64,000 nucleotides of DNA from Acidobacteriota bacterium (GTDB lineage: Bacteria > Acidobacteriota > Terriglobia > Bryobacterales > Bryobacteraceae), in the NCBI GenBank assembly GCA_025352795.1, contig JANXSF010000028.1, positions 1-64,000 on the forward strand, written 5' to 3'. Numbering within the stretch: the first letter of the stretch is position 1; each line of letters starts with the position of its first letter. Below the pieces are notes generated by a model. The model saw nothing but the letters and a program-made list of their open reading frames with translations. It had not been told where the DNA came from and searched no databases. Both the position numbers and the translations under genes were made by a program. Shown here one piece after another: positions 25,974 through 35,340 of this stretch.

Positions 25974-27479
25974 TTAGCGTACTTGCGGGAATCCCAGATC
26001 CACTTTGCTGGAGCTCGGGTCTGGCCAGCGGCTAGTAACAACTTTCGATCTGGTATAAAATTGCACGCCTTCCGGGCCGTACATGTGTAAGTCGCCGAAT
26101 AGGGAACCTTTCCATCCTCCAAAGCTGTAGTAAGCCACTGGAACTGGAATAGGAACGTTGATGCCGATCATGCCAGCTTCAGCATCGAACTGAAATTGCC
26201 GGGCCACGCCGCCATCGCGGGTGAAGATTGCAGCACCATTGCCATAGGGATGATCATTGATCATGCGCAGTGCTTCTTCGTAAGTCTTGACACGAACAAT
26301 GCCCAGTACAGGTCCGAAAATTTCATCGTCATAGCAACGCATGCCAGGCTTGACGTTGTCTAACAATGAAGTGCCCAGAAAGAATCCATCGCTATTCATG
26401 GAAGCATCGCTGCGTCCGTCCACTGTAACGGTGGCGCCTTCCTTCGCTGCTCCATCGACGTAAGATGCCACCCGTTCGCGATGTTCGCGTGTAATCAGCG
26501 GACCCATTTCGTTGCCAGCTTCCATGCCCGGTCCTACTTTAATTTTGGCCATACGTTCGGTGATGGCATCAATCAGCGGGTCGGCGATATTGCCGACTGC
26601 AACCACAATGGCAATGGCCATGCAGCGTTCGCCAGCGGACCCATAGGCGGCGGATACAGCGGCATCGGCAGCCATGCCGATATCAGCGTCGGGCAGCACT
26701 AGCATATGGTTCTTCGCGCCGCCCAAGGCTTGAACGCGCTTACCGTGGCGCGTCCCCGTTTCGTAAATATATTTGGCTACAGGGGTTGAGCCAACAAAGC
26801 TGATGGCCTTCACATCAGGGTGTTCCAGCAACCGATCCACGGCGACCTTATCGCCATGTAGAACATTGAACACGCCATCAGGTAAGCCGGCTTGTTGCAA
26901 TAACTCAGCTAAGTAAAGCGTAACGGACGGATCTTTTTCTGAAGGTTTTAGAATGAAGGAGTTGCCGCAGGTGATGGCATTGGCGAACATCCACATGGGC
27001 ACCATGGCAGGAAAGTTAAAGGGCGTGATACCGGCTACAACTCCTAGTGGTTGGCGAATCTGGTAAACATCCACACCACGGCTGGCTTGTTCGGAGTAAC
27101 CGCCTTTGAGCAGGTTCGGAACACCGCAGGCGAATTCAATGTTTTCCAGGCCGCGGGCCACTTCGCCCATGGCGTCGGAAACGGTTTTGCCATGTTCCAT
27201 GGTCAGCAGTTCCGCAATGCGTCGACGGTTGGCGTCCACTAATTCACGCATTTTGAACATCACTTCTGCGCGTCGCGATAAGGGCGTGGCGCGCCAGGAA
27301 TGAAATGCTTCCTTGGCTACAGCCACGCAGTGATCCACATCGTCAATGTCTGCCAAATCCAAATTTGCCTGGGGCTGCCCGGTTGCGGGGTTCCATACAA
27401 TGGATGTCCTGGTGGATTTTGAGGGTAAGTGCTTACCGCCAATCCAATGGTTCACACTTCTAAGTTCAATGGCTGTCAT
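25974..27479 (-). CDS. mmsA: Methylmalonate-semialdehyde dehydrogenase (CoA-acylating)
   Basis: 501 residues of the ALDH superfamily, MmsA branch. Visible: NHWIGGKHLPSKSTRT, GVVAGITPFNFPAMVPMWMF, LKPSEKDPS, FVGSTPVAKYIYETG, and the catalytic Cys in AYGSAGERCMAI. The C-terminal FGGWKGSLFGDLHMYG is diagnostic of MmsA. It converts (methyl)malonate semialdehyde to propionyl- or acetyl-CoA in valine, inositol or beta-alanine breakdown. It is 7 nt downstream of a class-III aminotransferase gene, which can supply a semialdehyde, so the two form a likely operon. Confidence 0.93.
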   Translation of the reverse strand: MTAIELRSVNHWIGGKHLPSKSTRTSIVWNPATGQPQANLDLADIDDVDHCVAVAKEAFHSWRATPLSRRAEVMFKMRELVDANRRRIAELLTMEHGKTVSDAMGEVARGLENIEFACGVPNLLKGGYSEQASRGVDVYQIRQPLGVVAGITPFNFPAMVPMWMFANAITCGNSFILKPSEKDPSVTLYLAELLQQAGLPDGVFNVLHGDKVAVDRLLEHPDVKAISFVGSTPVAKYIYETGTRHGKRVQALGGAKNHMLVLPDADIGMAADAAVSAAYGSAGERCMAIAIVVAVGNIADPLIDAITERMAKIKVGPGMEAGNEMGPLITREHRERVASYVDGAAKEGATVTVDGRSDASMNSDGFFLGTSLLDNVKPGMRCYDDEIFGPVLGIVRVKTYEEALRMINDHPYGNGAAIFTRDGGVARQFQFDAEAGMIGINVPIPVPVAYYSFGGWKGSLFGDLHMYGPEGVQFYTRSKVVTSRWPDPSSSKVDLGFPQVR

Positions 27480-27486
27480 GACTAAC

Positions 27487-28848
27487 TTATCTCCCCACTA
27501 GTGTGGCAATCGGTTCATATGCTTGGGCATGGTTTAAGGCCTGATCCACTATGCTGAGGCCTGCATCTACAATATCCAAACCGTGGCGAAGTTCGTCCTC
27601 AGTTACAATCAGCGGGGGACAAACCCAGAGCATGTTGAATCGGCTAAAGGCATAGATATGATTCTTTTTCAAATATGCCGCCAAGGCAGCCATCTCAGGG
27701 CTGGTTCCGTTGAACGGGGCAAGTGGTTCACGCGTGACTTTGTCTTTCACCAGTTCAATAACACTGAACATGCCCTTATAGCGAACGTCGCCCACGCACG
27801 GATGACTCTGCTTCATTGCTTCTAATCGACCGGCCAGATACTTACCTTGCCGTTCAACATTTTCAAACAGATGCTCTTCTTCGTAGACATTCAAATTTGC
27901 AATCGCCGCTGCGCACGAAAGTGGATGTCCGCTGTAAGTGAGGCCGGCCCAAAGCATGTTCGTTTCAAAATGGCGGGCAATTTGTTCAGAAACAATTACC
28001 GCACCAAGTGGCATATAACCACTTGTGAGACCCTTGGCGCAAGTCACGATATCGGGCATAATTCCGTAGTGTTGAGTGGCCAGCCATTTACCGGTGCGGC
28101 CGAAACCACTCATTACTTCATCATCAATCAGTAAGATGCCGTACTTATCACATAGCGCGCGCAACTTAGGATAGTAATCATCAGGTGGGACCAGTAAACC
28201 ATTGGAACCGGTGATGCCTTCCACCATAATTGCGGCAATGGTGTGCGGTCCTTCCATCTGAATGATCTCTTCAATATGGCTGACGCATTCGCGCTTGCAC
28301 GATTCCACTTTCTGTCCAAAGGGACAACGATAACAGTAAGGATCAAAGACCCGCACAATGCCAGGAATTCCAGGTTCCACTGGCCAGCGGCGTGGATCTC
28401 CAGAGGCAGTCATGGCCCCAAATGTCGCCCCATGATAGGAGCGGTAACGGGTAATAATCTTGTTACGACCGGTGAACATGCGTGCCATTTTGATGGCGTT
28501 ATCGTTGGCTTCGGAACCACCTAGCGTGTAGAACGTTTTTGCCAGACCGGTGACCTCAGCCAGTTTGCGACCCAATACCCCGCGTGGTTCGGTGGCGAAA
28601 CTAGGACCGGCAAAGCACATCTCACCAGCCTGCTTTTGGATAGCCGCAATCACCTTGGGATGCTGATGTCCGACGTTTAAGTTAATCAACTGCGAACTGA
28701 AATCAAGCCAGCGATTGCCATCTCCATCCCAGAACCAGACTCCTTTTCCACCCTTCATATGAATAGGATTGGAGGTGCCTTGCACTGACCAGGAAAACAT
28801 TGTGTAGTCACGGTTTTCCTGAATGATCTCTAGTGAATTTCGTTCCAT
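27487..28848 (-). CDS. Class-III PLP aminotransferase (omega/beta-alanine type)
   Basis: 453 residues from ATG 28848, preceded by AAGGAG; the upstream in-frame codons to 28914 are not family-like. Features: YTLGGSEANDNAIKMAR, YHGATFGAMTASGD, IDDEVMSGFGRTGKW (PLP-binding Asp), and the Schiff-base Lys in CAKGLTSGYMPLGA. The CPFGQKVESCKREC segment and overall pattern resemble taurine:pyruvate/beta-alanine:pyruvate transaminases. Being directly upstream of mmsA, a role in making malonate or methylmalonate semialdehyde (beta-alanine or 3-aminoisobutyrate) is likely. Confidence 0.87.
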   Translation of the reverse strand: MERNSLEIIQENRDYTMFSWSVQGTSNPIHMKGGKGVWFWDGDGNRWLDFSSQLINLNVGHQHPKVIAAIQKQAGEMCFAGPSFATEPRGVLGRKLAEVTGLAKTFYTLGGSEANDNAIKMARMFTGRNKIITRYRSYHGATFGAMTASGDPRRWPVEPGIPGIVRVFDPYCYRCPFGQKVESCKRECVSHIEEIIQMEGPHTIAAIMVEGITGSNGLLVPPDDYYPKLRALCDKYGILLIDDEVMSGFGRTGKWLATQHYGIMPDIVTCAKGLTSGYMPLGAVIVSEQIARHFETNMLWAGLTYSGHPLSCAAAIANLNVYEEEHLFENVERQGKYLAGRLEAMKQSHPCVGDVRYKGMFSVIELVKDKVTREPLAPFNGTSPEMAALAAYLKKNHIYAFSRFNMLWVCPPLIVTEDELRHGLDIVDAGLSIVDQALNHAQAYEPIATLVGR

Positions 28849-28974
28849 TCGGGGCTCCTTGGCAGCGGACTTGACTCTATGGTAAGCCTGGTTAAGGAGC
28901 AAATCAATGGACACAGTGTCTAAAGGATCAAATCCTGCCTTACACCCTGCCGAGACAACACGTAGAAACAGGTT

Positions 28975-29958
28975 CTATAAATCGAGCTCACGCAGCGAAG
29001 TTGCGCTTAGCGCCCGATGGGTAAGAGCTCGCAGATCGTCAATTGAGCCAAGGCTCCTTACGCGGTCGGAGACAGAGTTTTCTAACGTTCCGAATCGGGA
29101 CACCAATACATCCAGCAACGCTAATCGCCACGCGTCCAGCGCTCCTTCAGTTCGGCCTTCAGAACGACCTTGATTTCGGCCTTCCATGCGACCTATTTCC
29201 ATACCTTTCCGTTCCCAACTGGTTACAATTTCCACGACTTCCTCCCTCTGCTTTGGCAGTAACTTTGCCTTCGCCAGTGATTGTTGGAACAGGCGGTCCT
29301 CCGCCTCATTCAAATTCAAATACGAATCCACAAACGACGCAATCAAGCGCATTCTCGCTCGATCCAGCTTAAGCGTCACCATCAACCGCAAACATTCAAC
29401 CTTGACTCTTGGTCGATCTCGCTCGGCTATCTTCATTTTAGCCATAAGTGCACTCCCCATTGGGTTTTGCGAGTCAACGAACCTCCGCCAGGAAAGCCGG
29501 TTCAGTTGCACCACGCGATATTTGAATCGCAGAACTTCGCCACCAGGAAAATCAACTCGGTAAACATTGGGTTGCGCCTTCTTCGGTGCATCGTGCGAAT
29601 AAATCACAATGGGATAAACTGGCAGCCCATGCTTTTCAAAGATCGCTGAGTAGTAGCGAAAGAAGCGTCGTGGAAAAGTTGCTGGCGCAGTGCTCTGATG
29701 CTCAACGTGGATCAGGAAAAAGGTATCACTGTCCTTAAACACCGCCTTTAAAACTATGTCTGCATGGTATTCGTCGCCTTCCAATACGTTAACAAAATGC
29801 TCCTGTGTAAGAAACTCAATGGAATCACGTTTCAGCGATTCTGCAAGTTTCGGAAAGAATAACTCAAGGAACTCCACGAAAAACGTCGTTAGCAGTTCCT
29901 TGAAAAGACGGTCGTGATCTATAGCAAGCACGAAACCGGCGGATTCAGTGCCGTTCAT
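28975..29958 (-). CDS. Rpn-family PD-(D/E)XK nuclease (DUF4351-type tail)
   Basis: 327 residues. The N-terminal DRLFKELLTTFFVEFLELFFP and the core HADIVLKAVF ... DTFFLIHVEHQS give the D-x(n)-E-x-HQ nuclease signature of RpnA/Transposase_31 proteins. A helical middle is followed by a repetitive charged stretch (GMEIGRMEGRNQGRSEGRTEG, with G-R-x-E-G repeats) and a C-terminal helical domain (RLALLDVLVSRFGTL) seen in DUF4351 members. Such proteins promote RecA-independent recombination or act in defence. It is intact and stands alone. Confidence 0.82.
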   Translation of the reverse strand: MNGTESAGFVLAIDHDRLFKELLTTFFVEFLELFFPKLAESLKRDSIEFLTQEHFVNVLEGDEYHADIVLKAVFKDSDTFFLIHVEHQSTAPATFPRRFFRYYSAIFEKHGLPVYPIVIYSHDAPKKAQPNVYRVDFPGGEVLRFKYRVVQLNRLSWRRFVDSQNPMGSALMAKMKIAERDRPRVKVECLRLMVTLKLDRARMRLIASFVDSYLNLNEAEDRLFQQSLAKAKLLPKQREEVVEIVTSWERKGMEIGRMEGRNQGRSEGRTEGALDAWRLALLDVLVSRFGTLENSVSDRVRSLGSIDDLRALTHRALSATSLRELDL

Positions 29959-30032
29959 CGTCCTCTAAAGGTAGCACGCTATACGCTTGACAACAGTCAG
30001 CCGTTTATCGTACAAATGAGCGATAAACGTGC

Positions 30033-31226
30033 ATGGACTATGCCTACATTTGCGATGCGATCCGCACACCGTTCGGTCGTTACGGTGGTTCACTTGCGGC
30101 GATACGTCCTGATGACCTAGCCGCAATTCCTCTGCGCGCTCTTCTCGCTCGCAATCCGACCCTAAACCCTGCCGCATTGGACGACGTAATTTTTGGCTGT
30201 GCGAATCAAGCTGGCGAGGACAATCGAAATGTCGCCCGCATGGCCCTGCTGCTAGCCGGAATTCCTCAGGAAGTGCCCGGGTCTACGGTGAACCGTCTTT
30301 GTGGATCCAGTATGGACGCCGTTGCCATAGCGGCCCGCGCGATTCGCTCTGGTGAGGCCGCAGTGGTTATAGCAGGAGGCGTTGAAAGCATGTCCCGCGC
30401 TCCGTTGGTTTTATCCAAACCAGATGCGCCGTGGGCCAGATCGCAAAAGCTTGAAGACACCACCCTGGGATGGCGCTTTGTCAATCCTCGTATGCGCGAA
30501 CTATACGGCGTGGATTCCATGGCTGAGACTGCGGAAATTGTTGCTGCTGAATGCGGGATTTCCCGCGCTGATCAAGATACTTTCGCTCTTCGTAGCCAAC
30601 AACGCTGCGCAGTGGCAATGAAAGCAGGCTTTTTGTTCAACGAAATCATTCCTGTATCGCTTCCCAAAAATATTGTTGTGGAAATGGACGAACATCCTCG
30701 ACCCGATACTACCCAGGCTGGACTCGCCAAATTGAAGCCGGTTGTTAAATTGGAAGGCACCGTCACAGCAGGTAACGCTTCAGGCATTAATGACGGTTCC
30801 GCTGCCCTGATTCTGGCTTCGGAAACCGCCGCGCACCAACATCGATTGACGCCGCTGGCAAGAGTTGTCGGATGTGCCGTTGCCGGGGTGGCTCCTAGAG
30901 TTATGGGGTTGGGACCAGTTCCTGCCGTCCAAAAACTGCTCGCTCGCACCGGGCTAAAACTCAAGCAGATGGACGTGATTGAACTCAACGAAGCATTCGC
31001 CGCCCAAGCGTTGGGCGTGCTGCGAGCACTGGGGCTCCCCGATGATGCGGATCATGTGAATCCCAACGGTGGAGCCATCGCTATTGGGCATCCGCTTGGT
31101 GCCAGTGGTGCGCGCTTGATTGCAACTACCGTGTATCATTTGCAGAGGACCGGCGGGCGTTATGGGCTGTGTACTATGTGCATTGGTGTAGGACAAGGAA
31201 TCGCCATGATTGTGGAACGTGTGTGA
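30033..31226 (+). CDS. pcaF: 3-oxoadipyl-CoA/acetyl-CoA thiolase
   Basis: 397 residues, full-length thiolase. ICDAIRTPFGRYGGSLA opens it; active Cys is in NRLCGSSMDA (about 90), with GGVESMSRAP, GNASGINDGSAA, NPNGGAIAIGHPLGASGAR (His) and CTMCIGVGQG (second Cys) at the end. GCANQAGEDNRNVARMA is typical of PcaF/PaaJ. The enzyme cleaves beta-ketoadipyl-CoA to succinyl-CoA and acetyl-CoA, the last step of protocatechuate degradation, which suits the pobA two genes downstream. It heads the plus-strand aromatic gene block. Confidence 0.88.
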   Translation: MDYAYICDAIRTPFGRYGGSLAAIRPDDLAAIPLRALLARNPTLNPAALDDVIFGCANQAGEDNRNVARMALLLAGIPQEVPGSTVNRLCGSSMDAVAIAARAIRSGEAAVVIAGGVESMSRAPLVLSKPDAPWARSQKLEDTTLGWRFVNPRMRELYGVDSMAETAEIVAAECGISRADQDTFALRSQQRCAVAMKAGFLFNEIIPVSLPKNIVVEMDEHPRPDTTQAGLAKLKPVVKLEGTVTAGNASGINDGSAALILASETAAHQHRLTPLARVVGCAVAGVAPRVMGLGPVPAVQKLLARTGLKLKQMDVIELNEAFAAQALGVLRALGLPDDADHVNPNGGAIAIGHPLGASGARLIATTVYHLQRTGGRYGLCTMCIGVGQGIAMIVERV

Positions 31227-31235
31227 ACAAAAGGT

Positions 31236-31688
31236 ATCATCAAACTTCTCCATGTCGCAGACCTTTCGGTAATCGTAGGGATTCCCATTGATGTTGGGGA
31301 TACTGGTGCTGGTGTGCGGCGCGTCATCCCAATTCTGGGTGGCGAAGTTACCGGTCCGCGAATCAAGGGTCATGTTATGCAGGGTGGTGCCGATTATCAG
31401 ATTCTGCGCAAGGATGGGGTCACCGAACTGCATGCCCGCTATGTGCTTGAGTGTGAAAACGGCGCAAAGATTTATGTCGAACATTCAGGCCTTCGTCATG
31501 GACCACCAGATGCCATGGAACGTTTACGTCGTGGTGAACCAGTAGATCCCAAACTCATTTATTTCCGAGCCACACCCCGCTTTGAAACAAGTGACAAGAA
31601 TTACAATTGGCTCACTCGTCACATTTTTATTTGCGACTGCATACGTCGCCCCATTCGCGTCGAATTGGCGTTCTATCCGGTCCTTTAG
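31236..31688 (+). CDS. DUF3237 family protein, start codon not canonical
   Basis: About 150 residues of a DUF3237 beta-barrel: KLLHVADLSVIVGIPIDVG ... RRVIPILGGEVTGPRI, VMQGGADYQI, ELHARYVLEC, LRHGPPDAMERL. Family-like sequence starts right after the pcaF stop, but that stretch has no ATG, GTG or TTG in frame; the first is GTG 31314, which would remove about 26 conserved residues. ATC 31236 or 31239 would fit the family start (then IKLLHVADL). DUF3237 genes often neighbour aromatic catabolism genes; their reaction is unknown. It lies 3 nt before pobA. Confidence 0.7.
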   Translation: MIKLLHVADLSVIVGIPIDVGDTGAGVRRVIPILGGEVTGPRIKGHVMQGGADYQILRKDGVTELHARYVLECENGAKIYVEHSGLRHGPPDAMERLRRGEPVDPKLIYFRATPRFETSDKNYNWLTRHIFICDCIRRPIRVELAFYPVL

Positions 31689-31691
31689 AAA

Positions 31692-32900
31692 ATGGCGGTT
31701 CACAAACACCTGCGGACCCAAGTGGCCATTGTCGGTGCTGGACCTGCCGGACTCATTCTTTCCCATCTGCTGCACCTGGCAGGCATAGACTCCATCATTA
31801 TTGAAACGAAAGCTCGCAACCACCTTGAAGAACGCATTCGCGCCGGGGTCCTTGAACAAGGCACAGTAGATCTGCTGAACCAGGCAGGTGTTGGAGAACG
31901 CATGCAGCGCGAAGGGTTGGTGCATGGCGGGATTGAACTACGTTTCAATGGACGCAGCCATCGCATTGATTTGCGGGAACTCACCGGTGGCCGATCTGTC
32001 TGTGTATATCCTCAACATGAAATCGTAAAGGATCTGATTTCCGCTCGACTGCAGGCTGGCGGCCAGATCTTGTTTGAAGCGACACAGGTTCAGATTCACG
32101 ATTTAACGACCAACTCCCCCCGCGTCACGTTTCAACATGCTGACGAATTGCACCAAATGGATTGCGATTTCATCGGTGGCTGTGACGGGTTCCACGGAAT
32201 TTGCCGTCCTTCCATTCCTTCTGCAGAGCTCTCCACTTTTGAAAAACTCTATCCGTTCGGTTGGCTGGGCATTCTGGCTGAAGCCGTACCCGCTTCGCAG
32301 GAATTGATTTATGCCAACCACCACAGTGGCTTCGCCCTACTTAGCATGCGTTCGCCCTCAATCACTCGTGCTTACCTGCAATGTAAGCCTGACGAAGACA
32401 TTGCTGCTTGGCCGGATAATCGTATTTGGGAAGAGTTGCAACATCGGTTAAACACATCAACCGGGTTTCATTTGAATCAAGGCCCCATCCTTCAAAAAGG
32501 GGTTACGGCCATGCGCAGCTTTGTTTGCGAACCCATGCAATATGGGCGATTATTTCTGGCTGGTGATGCTGCCCACATAGTGCCGCCCACCGGTGCCAAA
32601 GGTCTCAACCTTGCCGCTGCCGATGTGCGTATTCTCGCCAGCGCCATTATCCGCTGGTATCGCAACAATGCGTCCGACCTATCGGAACGCTACTCAGAAA
32701 TTTGCCTCCGTCGCGTGTGGCGCGTACAACATTTTTCCTGGTGGATGACCTCCCTGCTGCATCGCTTTGATAGTGCTGACGGGTTTGACCATCGCCGTCA
32801 GTTGGCTGAACTGGAACAGGTAGTAAACTCAAAAGCTGCTGCCACTACGCTGGCCGAAAACTATACTGGATTGCCCTTCGATACTTCTGGAGAATTATGA
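31692..32900 (+). CDS. pobA: 4-hydroxybenzoate 3-monooxygenase
   Basis: 402 residues, the family's usual length. FAD-binding GxGxxG VAIVGAGPAGLILSHLL at the N-terminus, ERIRAGVLEQGTVDLL with the FAD-contacting Arg, DFIGGCDGFHG (DG motif), and LFLAGDAAHIVPPTGAKGLNLAAAD near the C-terminus. It is a cytoplasmic NADPH- and FAD-dependent hydroxylase making protocatechuate from 4-hydroxybenzoate. Its stop overlaps the next ATG by 4 nt. With pcaF it marks the protocatechuate/beta-ketoadipate route; ring-cleavage genes are not in this window. Confidence 0.94.
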   Translation: MAVHKHLRTQVAIVGAGPAGLILSHLLHLAGIDSIIIETKARNHLEERIRAGVLEQGTVDLLNQAGVGERMQREGLVHGGIELRFNGRSHRIDLRELTGGRSVCVYPQHEIVKDLISARLQAGGQILFEATQVQIHDLTTNSPRVTFQHADELHQMDCDFIGGCDGFHGICRPSIPSAELSTFEKLYPFGWLGILAEAVPASQELIYANHHSGFALLSMRSPSITRAYLQCKPDEDIAAWPDNRIWEELQHRLNTSTGFHLNQGPILQKGVTAMRSFVCEPMQYGRLFLAGDAAHIVPPTGAKGLNLAAADVRILASAIIRWYRNNASDLSERYSEICLRRVWRVQHFSWWMTSLLHRFDSADGFDHRRQLAELEQVVNSKAAATTLAENYTGLPFDTSGEL

Positions 32901-34006
32901 CCCGCAACGCACCTCCGTTTCGCGCTGACCATGTCGGCAGCTTGCTCCGTCCAGCGTCGCTCAAAGAAGCGCGGGTTCGACGTGAGCGTGCAGAAATCTC
33001 TTCTGCAGAACTTTGCTTAGTGGAAGATGAAGCCATTCAACAAGTCATCGCCAAGCAGGCCGCAATTGGTCTGCGCAGTGCAACCGATGGTGAGTTCCGC
33101 CGGGCAATGTGGCATTTCGATTTTCTTGGCCAGTTGGATGGTGTTGAAAGTTTCCACTCAGAACATGGCATTGCTTTCAAAGGCGGCATTGAAACACATC
33201 GCACAGGGCTGCGTGTCATCGCCAAACTTGGTTACTCCGCGCATCCCATGGTGCAGCACTTTCGCTTTCTGAATAGCCACACGCAGGCTAGGGCAAAGAT
33301 GACCATCCCTTCACCCAGTGTTTTGCACTTTAGAGGCGGGCGCAGCGCCATCAGTCACGATATTTACCCGCAAATGGAGCAGTTTTATCACGATCTTGCT
33401 TTGGCGTATAAAGATGCTGTGGGTGACTTTGCCCGAGCTGGTTGCCGTTATCTTCAATTGGATGAAGTGAACCTGGCCTACCTCTGCGATGAAGAGCAGC
33501 GCCAAGGTCTGCGTGAACGGGGCGACGATCCAGACCGTCTTCCCGGCATCTATCGCGACATGATCAATACCGCCATCAGTGACAGACCAGATGACATGAC
33601 TATCACCATGCATTTGTGCCGCGGCAACTTTCGTTCCAGTTGGATCGCCCAAGGCGGCTATGAACCGGTTGCGGAAATGCTGTTCAACGAAATTGACGTG
33701 GACGGCTATTTTATGGAGTTCGATACGGAACGTGCGAGTGGATTTGAACCGCTTCGTTTTGTTCCCAAAAACAAGACTGTGGTGCTTGGCTTGGTTACGT
33801 CCAAAGTAGGTGCACTGGAATCGACAGAAGAGCTGCTTCGACGGATCGACGATGCGGCGAAGTACATTGATCTGCAGCAACTTTGCCTAAGCCCGCAATG
33901 CGGTTTTGCCAGCACCGAAGAAGGCAATATTCTTTCTGAAGATCAACAATGGGCCAAGTTGGCGCGCATTGTGGAAGTCGTCGACAAAGTGTGGGGCGGC
34001 GAATGA
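32897..34006 (+). CDS. MetE-like cobalamin-independent methyltransferase family protein
   Basis: 369 residues matching only the C-terminal catalytic half of MetE. RADHVGSLLRP opens it, then SATDGEFRRAMWHFDFL and YLQLDEVNLAYL. Zinc-type ligands are HLCRGNFRS (His-x-Cys), a Glu in FMEFDTERAS, and the late Cys in LSPQCGFAST. True MetE is about 750 residues with a folate-binding N-domain, so this is the short paralogue type whose methyl donor and acceptor vary. Within an operon for methoxylated phenolics it could handle methyl groups, but that is speculation. ATGA overlaps on both sides. Confidence 0.82.
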   Translation: MTRNAPPFRADHVGSLLRPASLKEARVRRERAEISSAELCLVEDEAIQQVIAKQAAIGLRSATDGEFRRAMWHFDFLGQLDGVESFHSEHGIAFKGGIETHRTGLRVIAKLGYSAHPMVQHFRFLNSHTQARAKMTIPSPSVLHFRGGRSAISHDIYPQMEQFYHDLALAYKDAVGDFARAGCRYLQLDEVNLAYLCDEEQRQGLRERGDDPDRLPGIYRDMINTAISDRPDDMTITMHLCRGNFRSSWIAQGGYEPVAEMLFNEIDVDGYFMEFDTERASGFEPLRFVPKNKTVVLGLVTSKVGALESTEELLRRIDDAAKYIDLQQLCLSPQCGFASTEEGNILSEDQQWAKLARIVEVVDKVWGGE

Positions 34007-35340
34007 GTCAGAGCATTGATGTAGGGGCGCTCATTGATGGCGCTGCCTGGACCACCTATCAAAAGTTGATGACCGCACTGGCTGCATTGGCCGTTATCTT
34101 CGACGGTTTCGACATTCAGATTTTAGCCTTCGCCATTCCATCGCTAATTAAGGAGTGGCACGCCACCCGTTCCGACTTTGGTCCCGTACTGGCCATCGGC
34201 TTGGCTGGTATGGTGATTGGCGGTCCACTGGCCGGGTATATTGGCGATCGCTTTGGACGCCGTCCAGCACTCATCGGTTGCGTTGTAGTTTTCGGTTTGG
34301 CGACCATTGCCACAGCATCCGTGCAAGGGATTATAGGGCTCGCCATATTTCGTTTTATAACCGGATTGGGCGCAGGCGGCGCAGTACCCAATGCCAGTGC
34401 TTTGACCGCCGAATTTGCACCACTTCGACGACGTCCAATGGCTGTGAAATTAACCATTGTCTGCATCCCACTTGGCGGTATGTTAGGCGGTCTGATTGCC
34501 GCACGAGTCCTGCCTGTATATGGGTGGCGGACGCTATATATGATCGGGGGCGTGACGCCATTATTGCTGGCCATGCTGTTGTTGTGGGCGCTGCCTGAAT
34601 CTCCACGATTCCTGGCCCGTCGTACGGATCTACGGTCACAACTCATCAAACTGCTCACCCGTATGGGTCACACCTTACCCGCTGGCGCTACTTTTGCTGA
34701 AGGCTCGCAGCAGGTAAGTGCCGAACGTGTGTCTCTACGATCACTATTCGGTATGGGACTCGCACACGATACAGCAGGTCTCTGGTTCGCCTACTTCTTT
34801 TGTCTGGGGGCAATTTACCTGGTGTTCGGCTGGCTCCCGGCCATGCTTACCGCACAGGGACTGGATGTAGCCCCAGCCAGTTCCGCCCTGGCCATTTACA
34901 ATTTCGGTGGTGTGCTGGGCGTGTTGCTTTACACCCTGCTGATGACCCTGTTGGGGTCTAGAGGTCCGCTGCTGTTCGGCTCTATGGCTGCCGCTGCCAG
35001 CGCTTTGGTAATGCTGTTGATCCCAATTTCAGCCCATACCAATGCCACCTTATTCCTTGCATTTCTTGGACTCAACGGCCTTCTTGCCAATGCTGTTCAA
35101 ACGTCTATGTACGCATTGGCAGCGCATGTGTATCCAACCAGCGTACGGGCCACGGGGGTGGCTTATGCTGCGGCCATTGGACGTGTTGGCGCACTGGTCA
35201 GTTCTTTCTTTGGTGCTGCCATAATTCAGTCCGGGTCATCGGCTTATTGGTACGCTTTGGCCATCTGTATGGTCTGCACATTTTTCGGGCTGGCCTGGGT
35301 ACGCCAGCATTTCCAAGCCGTCGGAGCGATTACGGAATGA
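34003..35340 (+). CDS. MFS aromatic acid:H+ symporter (PcaK-like)
   Basis: 445 residues from ATG 34003, which overlaps the previous stop (ATGA). Twelve membrane helices. Helix 1 carries the AAHS-family signature with acidic residue (VIFDGFDIQILAFAIPSL), and loop 2-3 has GDRFGRRPALIG. ALPESPRFL precedes the central loop. AAHS members import 4-hydroxybenzoate, protocatechuate, vanillate and similar acids. Its place between pobA and the feruloyl-CoA synthetase supports uptake of hydroxycinnamate or hydroxybenzoate. Confidence 0.88.
   Translation: MSQSIDVGALIDGAAWTTYQKLMTALAALAVIFDGFDIQILAFAIPSLIKEWHATRSDFGPVLAIGLAGMVIGGPLAGYIGDRFGRRPALIGCVVVFGLATIATASVQGIIGLAIFRFITGLGAGGAVPNASALTAEFAPLRRRPMAVKLTIVCIPLGGMLGGLIAARVLPVYGWRTLYMIGGVTPLLLAMLLLWALPESPRFLARRTDLRSQLIKLLTRMGHTLPAGATFAEGSQQVSAERVSLRSLFGMGLAHDTAGLWFAYFFCLGAIYLVFGWLPAMLTAQGLDVAPASSALAIYNFGGVLGVLLYTLLMTLLGSRGPLLFGSMAAAASALVMLLIPISAHTNATLFLAFLGLNGLLANAVQTSMYALAAHVYPTSVRATGVAYAAAIGRVGALVSSFFGAAIIQSGSSAYWYALAICMVCTFFGLAWVRQHFQAVGAITE

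Noticed and set aside
29140-29215. Repeated GRxEG codons in the Rpn nuclease as a possible DNA repeat array
   Set aside because: The repeats are a normal charged linker in this protein family and do not extend beyond the gene.
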